In this document: positions 34,554 to 45,733 of the stretch, one piece after another | Layout: the number at the start of each line of letters is the position of its first letter | Position numbering within the stretch: position 1 is the first letter of the stretch | DNA from: Chrysoporthe austroafricana | Taxonomy: Eukaryota; Ascomycota; Sordariomycetes; Diaporthales; Cryphonectriaceae | DNA: 64,000 nt | Direction of reading: 5' to 3' | Assembly (NCBI GenBank): GCA_001051155.2 | Contig: JYIP02000006.1 | Span: forward strand, 992,001 to 1,056,000 | The notes under the pieces: generated by a model | Seen by the model: only the letters and a program-made list of their open reading frames with translations | Databases searched by the model: none | Told to the model about the DNA's origin: nothing | Translations under genes and position numbers: made by a program

Positions 34554-35719
34554 ATGTTCGCACGCGCCCTCGCCGCCTCGGGGCGGTCTCTCGCTAGTCG
34601 CCCCATGCCAGTCCCTGCAGGAGCCGCATTTTCCAGGTAAATTAAAGTCTATGCCACCAAGGCGGAGGTGTCATGGCAATCCGTCCCCTGCTTCTCGGGA
34701 CGTGTCGTGTGGGATGCAGTTCACTGTCTCTGGACAGTTTGCGCTTCCCTATGACCCTGTTCCTCGTCTCCCACCCAATTGTCATGTACCTACGTAGAGT
34801 AGTGCTATCTTCGTACATCGATACAATCCATCACACGTATCCTCAGTCCTTCCAATCTTCAAGTTTGCTTTGCAGCACATGGCCATCTCATAAACTGCCC
34901 CTGCGTCGGAGTCCGCCTGCTGCTCCTGCCGATCGAGGGCGCACCCAAGTTGAGACTCTTCTATTAGATATTTCACGGCTACAACCAGCTTCAGGTCGAC
35001 TGAGATATACGTCGGGTAAGTTTCACTCACTGTTCTAACCCTTGTCTGCTTCTTGTATTCGCTAACGCACGGTAGAAACCTCTCATATGAGATCGGCCAA
35101 CAAGAAGTGGAGGACAAGTTCATGCAGTTCGGCAAGCTCGAGGAAGTGGTACGAAGCCCCAGGTCCTCCGTTCATGGCAGTTGAGATCCGTTAGCTGCTA
35201 CTCGAGGAAATGTTTCGACTTGAAGAAAGACGAATGCTGATGAAGAGTAGAGGCTTATCAAGGACGAGGCTGGCCGGTTCAAGGGATTTGCCTTTGTCAA
35301 GTTCAGCGATGACCAGGAGGCTGGACAGACCAGCGAGTCGGTCGCCCAGGCCGCGATTGAGCAGTTGAACGATTCCCAGTGAGTCCAGCTTCCCTCCCGC
35401 CCCCGGTACTCTCAGCATTTGGGATGGGAACGCTTGTTTCGCAGAAAACTAACTTGGGTCCACACTGTACAGAATGTACGGCCGAAGAATGTTCGTCCAG
35501 CAGCGGAGAGAGAGGTCTGAGGACCGGGACGGCTTCGGTACCCGTGGAGGATTCAGCCGCGGCGGCCGCGGTGGCGGCTTTAGTCGAGGCAGCCGAGATG
35601 GAGGCTACAGCCGAGGTGGCCGCGGCGGTGGCTACGGCCGCGGCGGCAACCGGGAAGGCTACAGTCGCGATGGTGGTCGCAACAACGGCGATAGGGGCTA
35701 CGGTAACAGCGAGTTCTAA
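34554..35719 (+). CDS. RRM / RGG-box RNA-binding protein with mitochondrial-type presequence, 192 aa
   Basis: Five exons: 34554-34636, 34968-35015, 35076-35148, 35251-35378, 35473-35719. All joins are in phase. Exons 1-2 encode an Arg/Ala/Ser-rich, acid-free leader (MFARALAASGRSLASRPM...RYFTATTSFRS) typical of mitochondrial import signals. A single RRM follows with RNP2 (IYVGNL, split by an intron) and RNP1 (KGFAFVKF); the domain spans about residues 39-123. The tail is an RGG/YSRGG repeat (FSRGGRGGGFSRGSRDGG...). RRM plus glycine-rich tail resembles plant and fungal glycine-rich RNA-binding proteins, some of which act in mitochondria. The first intron (331 nt) is much longer than others in the window. 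The RNA targets are unknown. Confidence 0.85.
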
Positions 35720-36657
35720 GCTGTTTGGCATTGGGAGCCTGCCACCTGATCCTCTTCCACCTCGCCGGTCTTGTAAGCAGCACGGTCGTGCGGAGGCGCG
35801 GAACTGAGTGGCCAACATTGCGTCGTGGTCACACTAGCACGCAGTCCAGAATCAGATACCTTGACTGCATCGAGCTGCGCTGGGATCTATCTACGTATTA
35901 AGCTTGGTGGCGGTGTTTGCGTCAATGCCGACCTGTATCATAGGATTCTATCTTCACCTTATTCCACTCATTCGTCTCAAGGCTGGTGACTGTGCCCATA
36001 ACACGACTGCATTGGATCGACAGCTCTGGGGTTCTCTTCGGGGTCAATTTGGACAAAAGCGTTCCAAGGTGCCAGACAAGTATAGATACCATACCGGCAG
36101 AAAATGAGTTCGAAGCCGTATACATCCAAGGTTACGAAGGAAATTTCACTTACAGTCCCCGTGTCGGGTTTTAGTTTCCAAAAATAGCAGCCCGGACTCG
36201 CTATCACTGGAAAAACTGACAAATACCTTTTTTGACAGAGTATATGTATTTTTAATTTACTCTCAGTAGTACTGCTGAGAAGCTTAGAATCTGGGTTTCA
36301 GATTCAGACGACCAGTAGTTAGAGGAAAAAAAGCAAGAATGCAAGAAAAAGAACTCACGCTCCGCTATTTCTTGTGCATGCGTTTTTCCTACCTTATAAT
36401 GCTCAATTTCTATACATATCTTACCAGCCTAAGCTGTTTATACAGTTCTTTAGGGTTAGACATTCTTCATCGACAAGTCTCTATATTAAATTCGACAGAC
36501 TAGCCTAGCATAATAGGCGAAAAACATTTAAAATTGGTATACTCCAACCCAGTAGTATATAAATCTTATGCCAGCTACATCGCAAAATATAGTCCTCGAG
36601 CCTTCCTAGGATCTTTGAGCAAAGCATTTCAGTCTTTATTTAGTATCAGTATGAATC
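35720..36657. other. AT-rich region downstream of the RRM and NLR genes
   Basis: About 940 bases between convergent genes. A/T content rises sharply after about 36200. No gene, repeat or RNA was recognised. Confidence 0.55.
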
Positions 36658-39600
36658 TTATTCAACCGCACCAAAGCTTTGAAGCAGCTGTACAATCCCT
36701 TGATGGCCGCGAAATGAAGCTTCCCATAATGCTGACTTTCCTCTTTTGTCTCTTGTATTAGCATCGGCACCATTTTCCAATAGCAGCTGTACAATTCCTT
36801 GATAGTCGCGATATGAAGCTTCCCATAATGCTGACCTTCCTTCTTCGTCTTTTGTATTAATATCGGCACCATTTTCCAATAGCAGCTGTACAGTCCCTTG
36901 GTGGCCGTGATATGAAGCTTGCCATAATGCTGACCTTCCTCCTTCGTCTCTTGTATTAGTATCGGCACCATTTTCCAATAGCAGCTGTATAATCCTTTGA
37001 TGGCCCCAATATGAAGCTTCCCATAATGCTGGCGATCCTCTTCCGTCTTTTGTATTAGTATCTGCACCCTTTTCCAATAGCAGCTGTACAATTCCTTGAT
37101 AGTTGCGATGTGAAGCTTCCCATAATGCTGACCTTCCTCCTTCGTCTCTTGTATTAACATCAGCACCATTTTCCAATAGCAGCTGTACAATTCCTTGATG
37201 GCCGCGATGTGAAGCTTCCCATAATGCTGACTTTCCTCTTTTGTCTCTTGTATTAGCATCAGCACTATTTTCCAATAGCAGCTGTACAATTCCTTGATGG
37301 CCGCGATATGAAGCTTCCCATAATGCTGATCTTCTTCCTTCGCCTCTTGTATTAATATTGGCACCATTTTCCAATAGCAGCTGTACAGTCCCTTGATGGC
37401 CGTAATATGAAGCTGCCGATAATGCTGACCTTCCTCTTTCGTCTCTTGTATTAGCATCGGTACCATTTTCCAATAGCAGCTGTACAATTCCTTGATAGCC
37501 GTAACATAAAGCTTCCCATAATGCTGACCTTCCTTCTTCGTCTTTTGTATTAATATCGGCACCATTTTCCAATAGCAGCTGTACAGTCCCTTGATGGCCG
37601 TGATATGAAGCTGCCGATAATGCTGACCTTCCTCCTTCGTCTCTTGTATTAACATCAGCACCTTTTTCCAATAGCAGCCGCACAGTCCCTTCATGGCCTT
37701 GTTGTGAGGCTAAGAAGAGGGCAGTGATAGAGTATTCATCTTCTGCATTGACCCCAGCGCACTCTTCCTTCAAAATATCTTCCACAACCATATTTATACC
37801 AAAATAGCTCGCCAGGTGAAATTCACCCCAGCTGTCCCAATGCATATAGATCTGTGCTTCCGATATCCAAAGCCATGCTTGCTCCGACCCCACCTTGCAA
37901 AGCATGCGTGCATCCTTTCGTGACTGGTCCGCATTGCTATCCTCCTGAGATGTATAATGCACATGCCAGTACATGACAGCATAGGGGAAGAATGCATCTT
38001 GGCTATCGGCAGCATCCACAGCTTCAGCGAGATCTGGTAGGAGCAAGTAATTCAAGCAGACCAGTGACATTGTGCTATGCGACTCTGGCATAGTGAAGCG
38101 GCCTCCCCAATCGCCTTGTGGCTCAGGGCTTGTAAGGAACTCTCTTGCTGTCTGATGAATGAAAAATAGCTTTGAATTGTGCACACTGATGAAAAGGCCG
38201 CATGCATTTGTAACAACTGATTGGAAGTCTTTTTTTGGCCATGTTTCTGAATGGAGTTGAGAGTGTGTCTTGAATTGTGGCTGCTCCAGAGCCGAGGTGA
38301 AAGCAACGTTTGCTTCGTCAAGAGTCAGAGGTTCGACGGCGGCAAGTACGATTCGAAGAAGAATCTTGGTCCGCTCTGGGTTGTGGCTTCGGCTTAAGAT
38401 CTTGTTGTATGCGTCAGATACTGAAGTTGGCAGTGCAGATAGTTGCTTCTCGATATCAGACAGTCGCGCGTACTCGGTGGGATTTTGTTCAATCATGTCC
38501 AAAGTGAGGTGGAGCCAAAGGTATGTGCGATGCTCCATGTCCTTCAAGTGTTGAGAAATAGTGCTGCAGACTTCCTCGCTCAAGCCACCAGCTATATTCT
38601 TTACTCTGGCATCGATGACTAGATTAATCTCCTGGCCGATTTCGTGAACCTTGTCATCGCCGTCGAGATGAAGTGGAGAGACCTTTACAAACAAATTCTC
38701 TAGATTTCCATACCGGCGGCTGGTGATGAAGAATCTGAGCTTGGAAGAACGGCTTGATATGTTGTCCTGCTTGGCGTAAAATTGTTTAAGCTCATCCACC
38801 AATCCTTTTGCATCATCCGTACGACATTCATCTAAGGCATCGAGGATACAGACGATCTCCCCGGTCTCCGGAGAATTGGCGCACTCGATCAGAATTTTCC
38901 AAAGCTCGGAAAAGTTCCGAGTTAGAGCTTTGCCATAATTCCTGTGGCTGGGCAGTGCTTTTCGAATCAGGCTGCCAGTAGGATCCCGGATGAACACCTG
39001 GTGCAGAATGGCACACAAAGCACCAGCGCTGTCCATGCGGCGTTCATCTCCGTTTTTGAAGAAGTAATGACAAACGATTGAGGTGGTCACGCTGGTGGAT
39101 AGCCGATGCTCGTCGACCAGAGCTCGTGAGAGGACCGACTTCCCGCATCCAGGGCCGGCAGAGACCCAGAGAAGTGGGTGTGTGTTGGAATCCCGCCATT
39201 TGAGGAACCTGTCATCCTTGAAGAACCATTCGCAAGTTCCCTTCACTTTCTTTGGATTAAAGTCTTTATAGCCGTCGTAATCGGATGCAAAGTCGCGCAG
39301 GAGTTCCGTTTCCTTATCGTCTTCTCGATTTTCCTCGGTCTTCTTTTCACTCTTTTCAAGCAACAGGCAAATTCTGTCAAGAATCTCTTGCGACCGTTGC
39401 ATCTGTTGCAACTGCTCATCCCAGCGTTCTCTGATCTCATTCGCTTTCATTTCAGGAAGGAGAGTTCTGCAACGTGCATGCGAGTCTTCGATATCCTTCA
39501 CCTTGGCATCCCAGGCGTTTCCGCTGGTTGCGTCTTCCCATGCGCGGGAAAGTTGAGCTTTAGAGAGGTGGCATATAACGCGGGCTTGGTATTCGATGAT

Positions 39601-40476
39601 ATGAGAATAGAGTTTGGCTAGGGGTTCGATGAGATCATCGTAGTGTTGTCGCTCTGGGGAATTGAGGTAGGTCTTTTCGCAGATACTCCAGTAGACTTGG
39701 AGATCGCCGATTGAATTGAAGCCTCTGAGCATAGCCTCATTTTGGGTGGTGCCGCTTGCGAGTAGCTGCCTAGGTAAGTATGCATTTGAGAAGAGAAGAA
39801 TTGTATGCAACATGCGTACAGATAAAAGCAGCGAAACGCCAGACCATGCAAGTGCTGCGTGCGGCTGGGTGCTAACGGCGGTCTTGACTATTGGATCAGA
39901 CCAGAGAAGGAACTTGGTCAACTTCTCAACCTGTTCTCGTATTTTGACATCCCTGTGCAGAAGCGATATCCGCCACTGCTTCTCCTCACGAGCGCCCACT
40001 AGCTGCTTCACAACGGACTGCACAGACTGCGGCTTCGAGAGATCTACACCGGCCGCTGCGTCGCCTGTTGCAGCGGCCAGATGCTTTTCGTAGTCTGCCG
40101 TCAGGTCGGGTTCTCTTCCTCGCAGCATATCCAGAGCCCGATTCCATGGGTCGACCTTGTCGCTGGAAGAAGCCGCATTGGCGGCGCTAGGGACAGAAGC
40201 GGGGTTTCCGGACGCCAGAGCGGAGGACGTGGGAGCAGGAGAGATGAGATGAGCGTTCCCAGGCTGTGGGGTGGTCGAGACGAGCTGCTCTGAAGACAGC
40301 TGGGCGATGCCCGTCGAGACTGGAAGTTCATCGGGCACGGTATTCACAGCTGGTGCTGACGTGGAGGATGACTTGTCCTCTTCTGGAGTTGTAGACGGAG
40401 CGATCCCGCCGCTTTTGCTGCCCGAAAATTTCTTCCGCTTTTCCAGCGTTTTTTTGAACCATGAACGCAGTCCCAT
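36658..40476 (-). CDS. NACHT-ankyrin NLR-like protein (NACHT_N type)
   Basis: Large STAND-type signal NTPase of the fungal NLR class, likely a non-self sensor. Read straight through it has 1272 residues. Residues 1-105 are basic then Ser/Pro-rich with no known effector domain. About 108-390 match the NACHT-associated N-terminal domain (PWNRALDMLRGREPDLTADY, HAALAWSGVSLLL, TQNEAMLRG). The NACHT NTPase follows: Walker A GPGCGKSVLS near residue 440, Walker B-like IVCILDALDECR, then FFITSRR. From about residue 910 come eleven 33-residue ankyrin units, the last ten very alike. A probable 54-nt intron (39819-39766) lies in frame after SLLLS; removing it gives 1254 residues and restores the usual spacing before TQNEA. 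A decoy open frame runs through the repeats on the same strand. Confidence 0.9.
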   Translation of the reverse strand: MGLRSWFKKTLEKRKKFSGSKSGGIAPSTTPEEDKSSSTSAPAVNTVPDELPVSTGIAQLSSEQLVSTTPQPGNAHLISPAPTSSALASGNPASVPSAANAASSSDKVDPWNRALDMLRGREPDLTADYEKHLAAATGDAAAGVDLSKPQSVQSVVKQLVGAREEKQWRISLLHRDVKIREQVEKLTKFLLWSDPIVKTAVSTQPHAALAWSGVSLLLSVRMLHTILLFSNAYLPRQLLASGTTQNEAMLRGFNSIGDLQVYWSICEKTYLNSPERQHYDDLIEPLAKLYSHIIEYQARVICHLSKAQLSRAWEDATSGNAWDAKVKDIEDSHARCRTLLPEMKANEIRERWDEQLQQMQRSQEILDRICLLLEKSEKKTEENREDDKETELLRDFASDYDGYKDFNPKKVKGTCEWFFKDDRFLKWRDSNTHPLLWVSAGPGCGKSVLSRALVDEHRLSTSVTTSIVCHYFFKNGDERRMDSAGALCAILHQVFIRDPTGSLIRKALPSHRNYGKALTRNFSELWKILIECANSPETGEIVCILDALDECRTDDAKGLVDELKQFYAKQDNISSRSSKLRFFITSRRYGNLENLFVKVSPLHLDGDDKVHEIGQEINLVIDARVKNIAGGLSEEVCSTISQHLKDMEHRTYLWLHLTLDMIEQNPTEYARLSDIEKQLSALPTSVSDAYNKILSRSHNPERTKILLRIVLAAVEPLTLDEANVAFTSALEQPQFKTHSQLHSETWPKKDFQSVVTNACGLFISVHNSKLFFIHQTAREFLTSPEPQGDWGGRFTMPESHSTMSLVCLNYLLLPDLAEAVDAADSQDAFFPYAVMYWHVHYTSQEDSNADQSRKDARMLCKVGSEQAWLWISEAQIYMHWDSWGEFHLASYFGINMVVEDILKEECAGVNAEDEYSITALFLASQQGHEGTVRLLLEKGADVNTRDEGGRSALSAASYHGHQGTVQLLLENGADINTKDEEGRSALWEALCYGYQGIVQLLLENGTDANTRDERGRSALSAASYYGHQGTVQLLLENGANINTRGEGRRSALWEASYRGHQGIVQLLLENSADANTRDKRGKSALWEASHRGHQGIVQLLLENGADVNTRDEGGRSALWEASHRNYQGIVQLLLEKGADTNTKDGRGSPALWEASYWGHQRIIQLLLENGADTNTRDEGGRSALWQASYHGHQGTVQLLLENGADINTKDEEGRSALWEASYRDYQGIVQLLLENGADANTRDKRGKSALWEASFRGHQGIVQLLQSFGAVE
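36660..37740 (-). repeat. Eleven 99-bp tandem units encoding ankyrin repeats
   Basis: Units share the pattern GRSALWEASYRGHQGIVQLL followed by LENGADxNTRDE. Ten units are nearly identical in protein and DNA; differences cluster at a few positions after SAL and around the GHQG/NYQG/DYQG site. The first unit (EDEYSITALFLASQQGHEGT) is divergent and the last is cut short after VQLL. Unit length is constant at 33 codons. Confidence 0.93.
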
Positions 40477-42134
40477 ACTGATGAAAAGGCGAACGGGTAT
40501 GAAAAATGTAGAGTATGATCTGTGAAACTAGTTGTAGGACGTGTCGTAACTCTGAAGCTTGATATTTTCGAGCAGCGCTCAGTTTCCTTGACGCGGACTC
40601 GTAATGGAAGCAATGGTGATTTTCATTTTGGGGCGCAGTCAGGCACGTCAGGGTATCGACAGCAATAACAATTGCCAGCAAGCCCCCTGCAGCCCTGCAG
40701 GAGCGTTTGAGGTCATGCAGCGTTCTGCAATAGAATTATTCAAGCGTACCGCGGCTATAGAAATACAGGAAGTCAGCAAGTGTTCACCACAACGGAACGA
40801 GAAGGAGTCGGCTGAGGGCCTGGATCCACGAACACATACGAGCTGAGTCAATACGCCCCGTGTCCACGAGCTCTGCTCACACACCCTCTTTTCAGCTCCC
40901 AGGGTCGAACTTGCCCCACGCATCTTTCTACAGTCCCTCTAAGCTTGTCAACTCGTCCTCATCCAGTTTTGCGGGAGTCCCGGCTTGAACATTCGGCAGA
41001 GAAATGTAGCGTAGTCGCAACATCAGAGATATTAAAGAATATACTAATTGAACCGCTACACTTGCCGCATTTTGGAAATCTCAGCTGGCTGTATTTTGTT
41101 GAGGTTCTTCTTTGGGAAGAATACAATTTGTGGCAATCTGCACAAAGGAACTTCTGTTAAACCAGGGTTCGGACGTACAATCGTGCCTGTGGACAGCAGC
41201 GACAGCCAGCAAGGGCTAACAATAGACTTCTCAAAGTAAAAAGCCTGCTCTAGACGTGCGCAGAGGGCTTAGAATCGAAAGGAAAAGAAGGCAACGATAT
41301 TTATATACTAAGCATAGGCCGAGGGGGAAAAAGAAAAATGGGACATCTATCCTCTTGTAACTATGAGGTGCCCTGGCGAACACAGGTCCTCTTACATAAC
41401 GGCCTCGCAGCCAGACAGGCCAACGTCTGCTAGACGAGGCAAGCCTAGCCAAGTATTGCGAACGCAGAGTGAGTACATAGAGATATATCGCCTTTGTCTA
41501 GAGATACAGGGCTCCAGTAGAGCATGAATTTGAAAACACGATAGAGGTTATTCAATCGGGCTGGGGCTGCTATATATGGACCAGTCACCGTCTTTGCAAA
41601 TCGATATCATGTCAACAATATTCCCCTTTTTCACGTCGACATTATATGATTCAATCGATCACCCTATTGTAATGCCCCTACTTTATAGACTTCTAGTTCC
41701 TTGGGACCGATTTTAGTCCATTTGAACGTAACGCTCAAGGCCACGAAGGCGAATCCCTGCTGTTCGACTGCTAGCAGAATAACCACCTCTCCTAGGCGAC
41801 GCAAGGGGCACTAGTTTGTTGCAATGTAGCAATACCACCTGAGTGCCCGAGCGACTGTTGGGCCACCTTTTGGGGGGGGGGGGTTTCCAAGATGGAGGAC
41901 CGGATTGTCAGCATGCTGGCTATGTGCGCGTAAATGATGTTGCCTTGGTCCCTAAGACCAGCCACTGGCGTAATGTTCTATTGATCGGACAGTGCAGACC
42001 ATCACGGCCATCAAAGTTCATGAAAGGTTTGGTAGGCTCGTAAGTATGTATAGTCGCTACTCAGCGCACCATTAAAGTAAGGTACAAGAATTGCAACAAC
42101 TGCTTAAGTATTGACAGCATAGCTGCGTGAACCT
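40477..42134. other. Intergenic AT-richer region between NLR and rhodopsin-domain genes
   Basis: About 1.65 kb including the NLR upstream region. A G run of about 12 bases lies at 41872-41883. Stops interrupt all frames and no mobile-element features were recognised. Confidence 0.55.
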
Positions 42135-43676
42135 CTATGAAGCCTGCCCGTACCAAGCGCGGGAGTCCAGCTCCATGACGTCGCCCACCCGCGGAGAAAA
42201 CGGAGGGTCGGGGGCGCTGAGTGACATCAAAGTATCAGTGCCGTGAGTGCCATAGCTGTTGGCCTTGCCGCTGAACCCCTTGCCGCTTTCCACGTCGCTC
42301 TGGACAGCGTAGGTCCACGTGTGGCTGCTATCCGTGTACTGCGTCCTCTTGACCCTGGGCCGGAAGAAGATCGCATAGGTAGGCAGGCAGGCGCAGATGA
42401 TGCCCACCATCGGCTCCACGCACGTGTACATCAGGCTGCAGGACGTGGCCCAGGTGAAGTCGTAAACGCTGAGCAGTTTCAGGTTGTTGCCTCGCAGGGC
42501 CCCAGCGATGCAGACACTGGCGTCAGATCAACATGGAGGCTCCAGTATCGCGTGCAGTGAGCATTGAGATGCCCCGTCTACAAGACGGCTGTGCGAGGGC
42601 GGGCTTGTTGGGATGCCAGAAGATTCGAGACTTACAAGAGCCCCAAGACAAATATCCCACCGATGCCAATTTTCTTTTTCGTTGAAATATTAATCTTACA
42701 CACTGATGAAGATCAGGCAAGTCAGTGCCAGCTAAATAGCCCGGAGGAAATATTGGAATTACCATTATGAATCGGCAGTAGGAGCACCAGCGCATCGATG
42801 ATGGTGTCGCAAATTCCCATCCACATGAAATAATCAAAAGGGATGCATTGGCCCTGAGCATTTGAGGTGCTGTATCTCTCCCAGAAGTATGAGATGGGTC
42901 GGCAGCCCACAACAAAGATGATTGTGCTGGCGATCCAGAATAGAACTGCCAGCACCATGCAGAACCGGGTGGCCAAGCCGCGGCCGAAGAGGCGCTCATA
43001 GAAGAAGAGGACGGAAAACTTGGTCAACGCCACGCATGTAGCGTATATCTCGATATCGGCCCTGTTGCGCTCGGTTCGTGAGTCACATGGCTGCATTCTA
43101 ACGGCCAGAGGCAGGAAACAGAATCAGGTGAGCCCAGATCCATGGGTACTCAAAAGAGACATCGGCACAGGATGCGTTTCAAGCATATGTGACACAATAA
43201 ATTTGGAAATAAACATATAGAAAAAGAACCAGAAAAGAGAAAGGCCTACCAGGTGATCTTCAGTATGCTAACCAGCTCGGCGTTGGTCAATGCCCAAATG
43301 TGGTGTCCAGCACCGTAATGTAGACTGATAATTGCACAGGCGAGCGTGCCGAAGGAGATGGCCTAAGAGGACCACGAAGTTCATGTTCAGTATATGCAAC
43401 CAACAAAAGGTCAAGCCAGCGTACAAGGTCGTAATGGGGTCTGCTTGGGCTTCTGATTTGGGAGAGGGGGGCTCCAGCTTTTCTGATACTTACCAAGGAG
43501 ATCAAAAGGAGATAATCGTCAATTGCTAGTCCACCGGGCATCCGCCTCCGGGCCACGAAACGCAGAGCAACAGCGCTCACCCCAGAGACCGTCAGAATGG
43601 TCACCGCAGTGATCGACGATACGGTGTGGTTGGCTGACAGGTCGATGCCTTCCGGAGCAGGCTCCAGGGAAAACAT
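42135..43676 (-). CDS. Seven-transmembrane fungal rhodopsin-domain protein (PTH11/SAT4-like), 347 aa
   Basis: Integral plasma-membrane-type protein of the fungal 'integral membrane protein' family that includes Pth11-like receptors. Five exons on the minus strand: 43676-43494, 43362-43250, 43061-42763, 42702-42636, 42516-42135, all phase-compatible. Helices appear in order: ITAVTILTVSGVSAVALRF, the LAIDDYLLLISLAISFGTLA block, KITWADIEIYATCVALTKF (a conserved position of the family), FCMVLAVLFWIASTIIFVVG, the CIPFDYFMWMGICDTIIDAL helix, KKIGIGGIFVLGLFVCIAG, and the SLMYTCVEPMVGIICACLP helix. The tail is hydrophilic, Ser/Thr/Asp-rich. There is no N-terminal CFEM domain, so it is not a CFEM-type Pth11. 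The ligand is unknown. Confidence 0.88.
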
Positions 43677-43835
43677 CGCGAAGGACTAGAGGCCGCAAAG
43701 CAATGTCGCGGCCGGCCCTTGAGGCGTGCCTCATATCCAGCCAGGCAGCAATTCTGGGCTTGGGAATAAGTATTTAGGGAGACCTGGCTGCCAAAGCCTG
43801 CGAGCTGCGTGGCCCTTGGCCGGGAAGGATGCGAT

Positions 43836-43843
43836 CTTATATA
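43836..43843 (-). promoter_or_regulatory. Probable TATA box of the rhodopsin-domain gene
   Basis: TATATAAG on the minus strand about 160 bases upstream of the ATG at 43676. Sequence match only. Confidence 0.45.
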
Positions 43844-45733
43844 GATCGGGCAAAAATTTTCGAACTTGCAAGGCTGGGGATAGTGTGTGTGGCATTGCAT
43901 ATGTACTCTGATCCTAGACAATTCCTCCACGTTCTCTGAGCCGTCTACGCCGATTTCATGGCACGTCGAGAGCAGGACTACAAACAGTCGAGAGTATTCT
44001 GGTAATTAATTTAGAATTTGCAAACGCACAGGTCAGTCTGAGTGAAGCATTTGGAGACGACAGCGAGTCGCCTAGTGATTTGTTGGGTAACTACAGAAAG
44101 GCCTCGTTCTGAAGGGTGATGTTAATCATATCCTACGGTACCATTGGGGTCAGGAACTTTTATCTTGGGAGCAAGGGTGCAGATCGATGCTATATAAGTC
44201 CCTTAGCAGAGCCCTGCCACGCTACGCTGCTGCCTAGACTTAGATAGGGTTTTCATCGCTCTGGATACACCAATTTTTAAACGAATCAAGCGCCGGGATC
44301 TGGCACCTTTTCTCAACCTGATTCGCTAAAACACCTCAAGACGGGGTGAGTATCCTCACGAATGACAAAGCTGTCCATCTCCCCTGGTCGTATATTTAAC
44401 GGTGCCGCTGGACCACTTACATGAGTCTCGAATCGGCTCGGCGTTGTCTCCTATGTCCAGATTCCATGCTAGCGTTCCCACGTGTCTCAGGTAAGCAAGC
44501 ATGCACGTTATTAACTGAGGACGTAAACCTCCACCACCCTCCATGTAAGCGTTCCCACGGCACTGCCACGGCAGCAGATCCGAAGAAGCAATGGCAGTGT
44601 AAGACTACAGCGATCCGTGGAGACCCACCGTTCGATTCTCCCAGAGCCATAGCTCTCCGCAGGGCGGTGGGATGTGCCAACCTCACCTGGGCGATAGCCG
44701 TCGAGGATGCCCAACCTGCTCCAGACTACTTATGCAGGCGAAACATCACCATATGATCCAGAACGTACCCCAAAATAGATGTCGCCAACGCCGAAGAGCG
44801 ACCGCCGAGCCACCGCGGTGCGAGATTCTGGCCTGATTTTTCATAACCTCAGGTAGTACTTATATACGAATCGCGAAGACAACAACCACCTCCTAGATTT
44901 AGCGTCCGGGGGTTGCTTTTCGCGAAAACCAGGATTACTTGCGGTGACAGGAAGAAACACCTTAAAGAGCTCATTGTGAAGATTGTCAGTGCCTGATCCT
45001 GAGAATTCGATCTATAGGGCCTCAAGTCGAAACATCCAGGCGGGGAAGGCCCGTCGGACCGGAGTGGCCTACGATGCAATCTGGACTGATCGACGTCAGC
45101 CCTTACTGAAAGTAGGCACGGGCTTAGTGAGCGACGCAACGGCTAGCAGAAAGACACGCAACCAGCATTGTTGAAGCGCCATGCTGACAGTCTAGAGCCG
45201 CATGGGGGCCAGAAGTATGCCAGAGGGTGGGTGGGGAGGATCCTTCTACGAAGTTCATGCTGTGCAAGCCTTCAATTTGACCGTATCCGGCACGGGCCGC
45301 AAGTTACACCTCTTTGAAGCCATCAGAGAAGTCACGTAAAGGTAAACGGTCTTGAAGAGACATACCATATTTATAAGCCCGAGTTTGGTTTGGGATGAGC
45401 TGTGGTAGAGACATTAGCTGTACCTAGGAAAGACTTCTTGTTGCTCCGATTATTACCTGGTGGGAGGGGGCGTGGTCCTGAATATAGGTTTGCTTAAATA
45501 CACATTAGTAGAAGTGCCGGACTGTCAAGATTGTTGTCCTCTGGCCACGAACTTTGAAAAAGAAATACGAGAAGGGAAGCAAAAGGGCATACCCGAGACT
45601 TCAGGGTTGTTGCACTTCTAGCCTTCAAACAAATAGTGCGGAGGGTTATAGGCACAGAAATTGTCAGCAACTAATTACTGTACCTGCTGACAAATCGTCC
45701 ACAGCCTGACAAACCTCAACTCACGGCCACACC

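Noticed and set aside
34397..34606. 69-codon minus-strand frame ending MGAKKKKISSAAKK
   Set aside because: It overlaps exon 1 of the RRM gene on the other strand, has no family resemblance and no clear promoter; kept only as a weak possibility.
36636..37694. 352-codon open frame overlapping the ankyrin repeats (pattern CYWKMVPILIQETKEEGQHY)
   Set aside because: It is a second frame of the 99-bp repeats; because the unit is 33 codons with few stops in that frame it stays open by repetition. The ankyrin frame carries the recognisable fold.
44421..44756. 111-codon plus frame below an isolated TATA-like element at about 44190
   Set aside because: Several cysteines but no signal peptide, motif or codon bias; not enough to call a gene.
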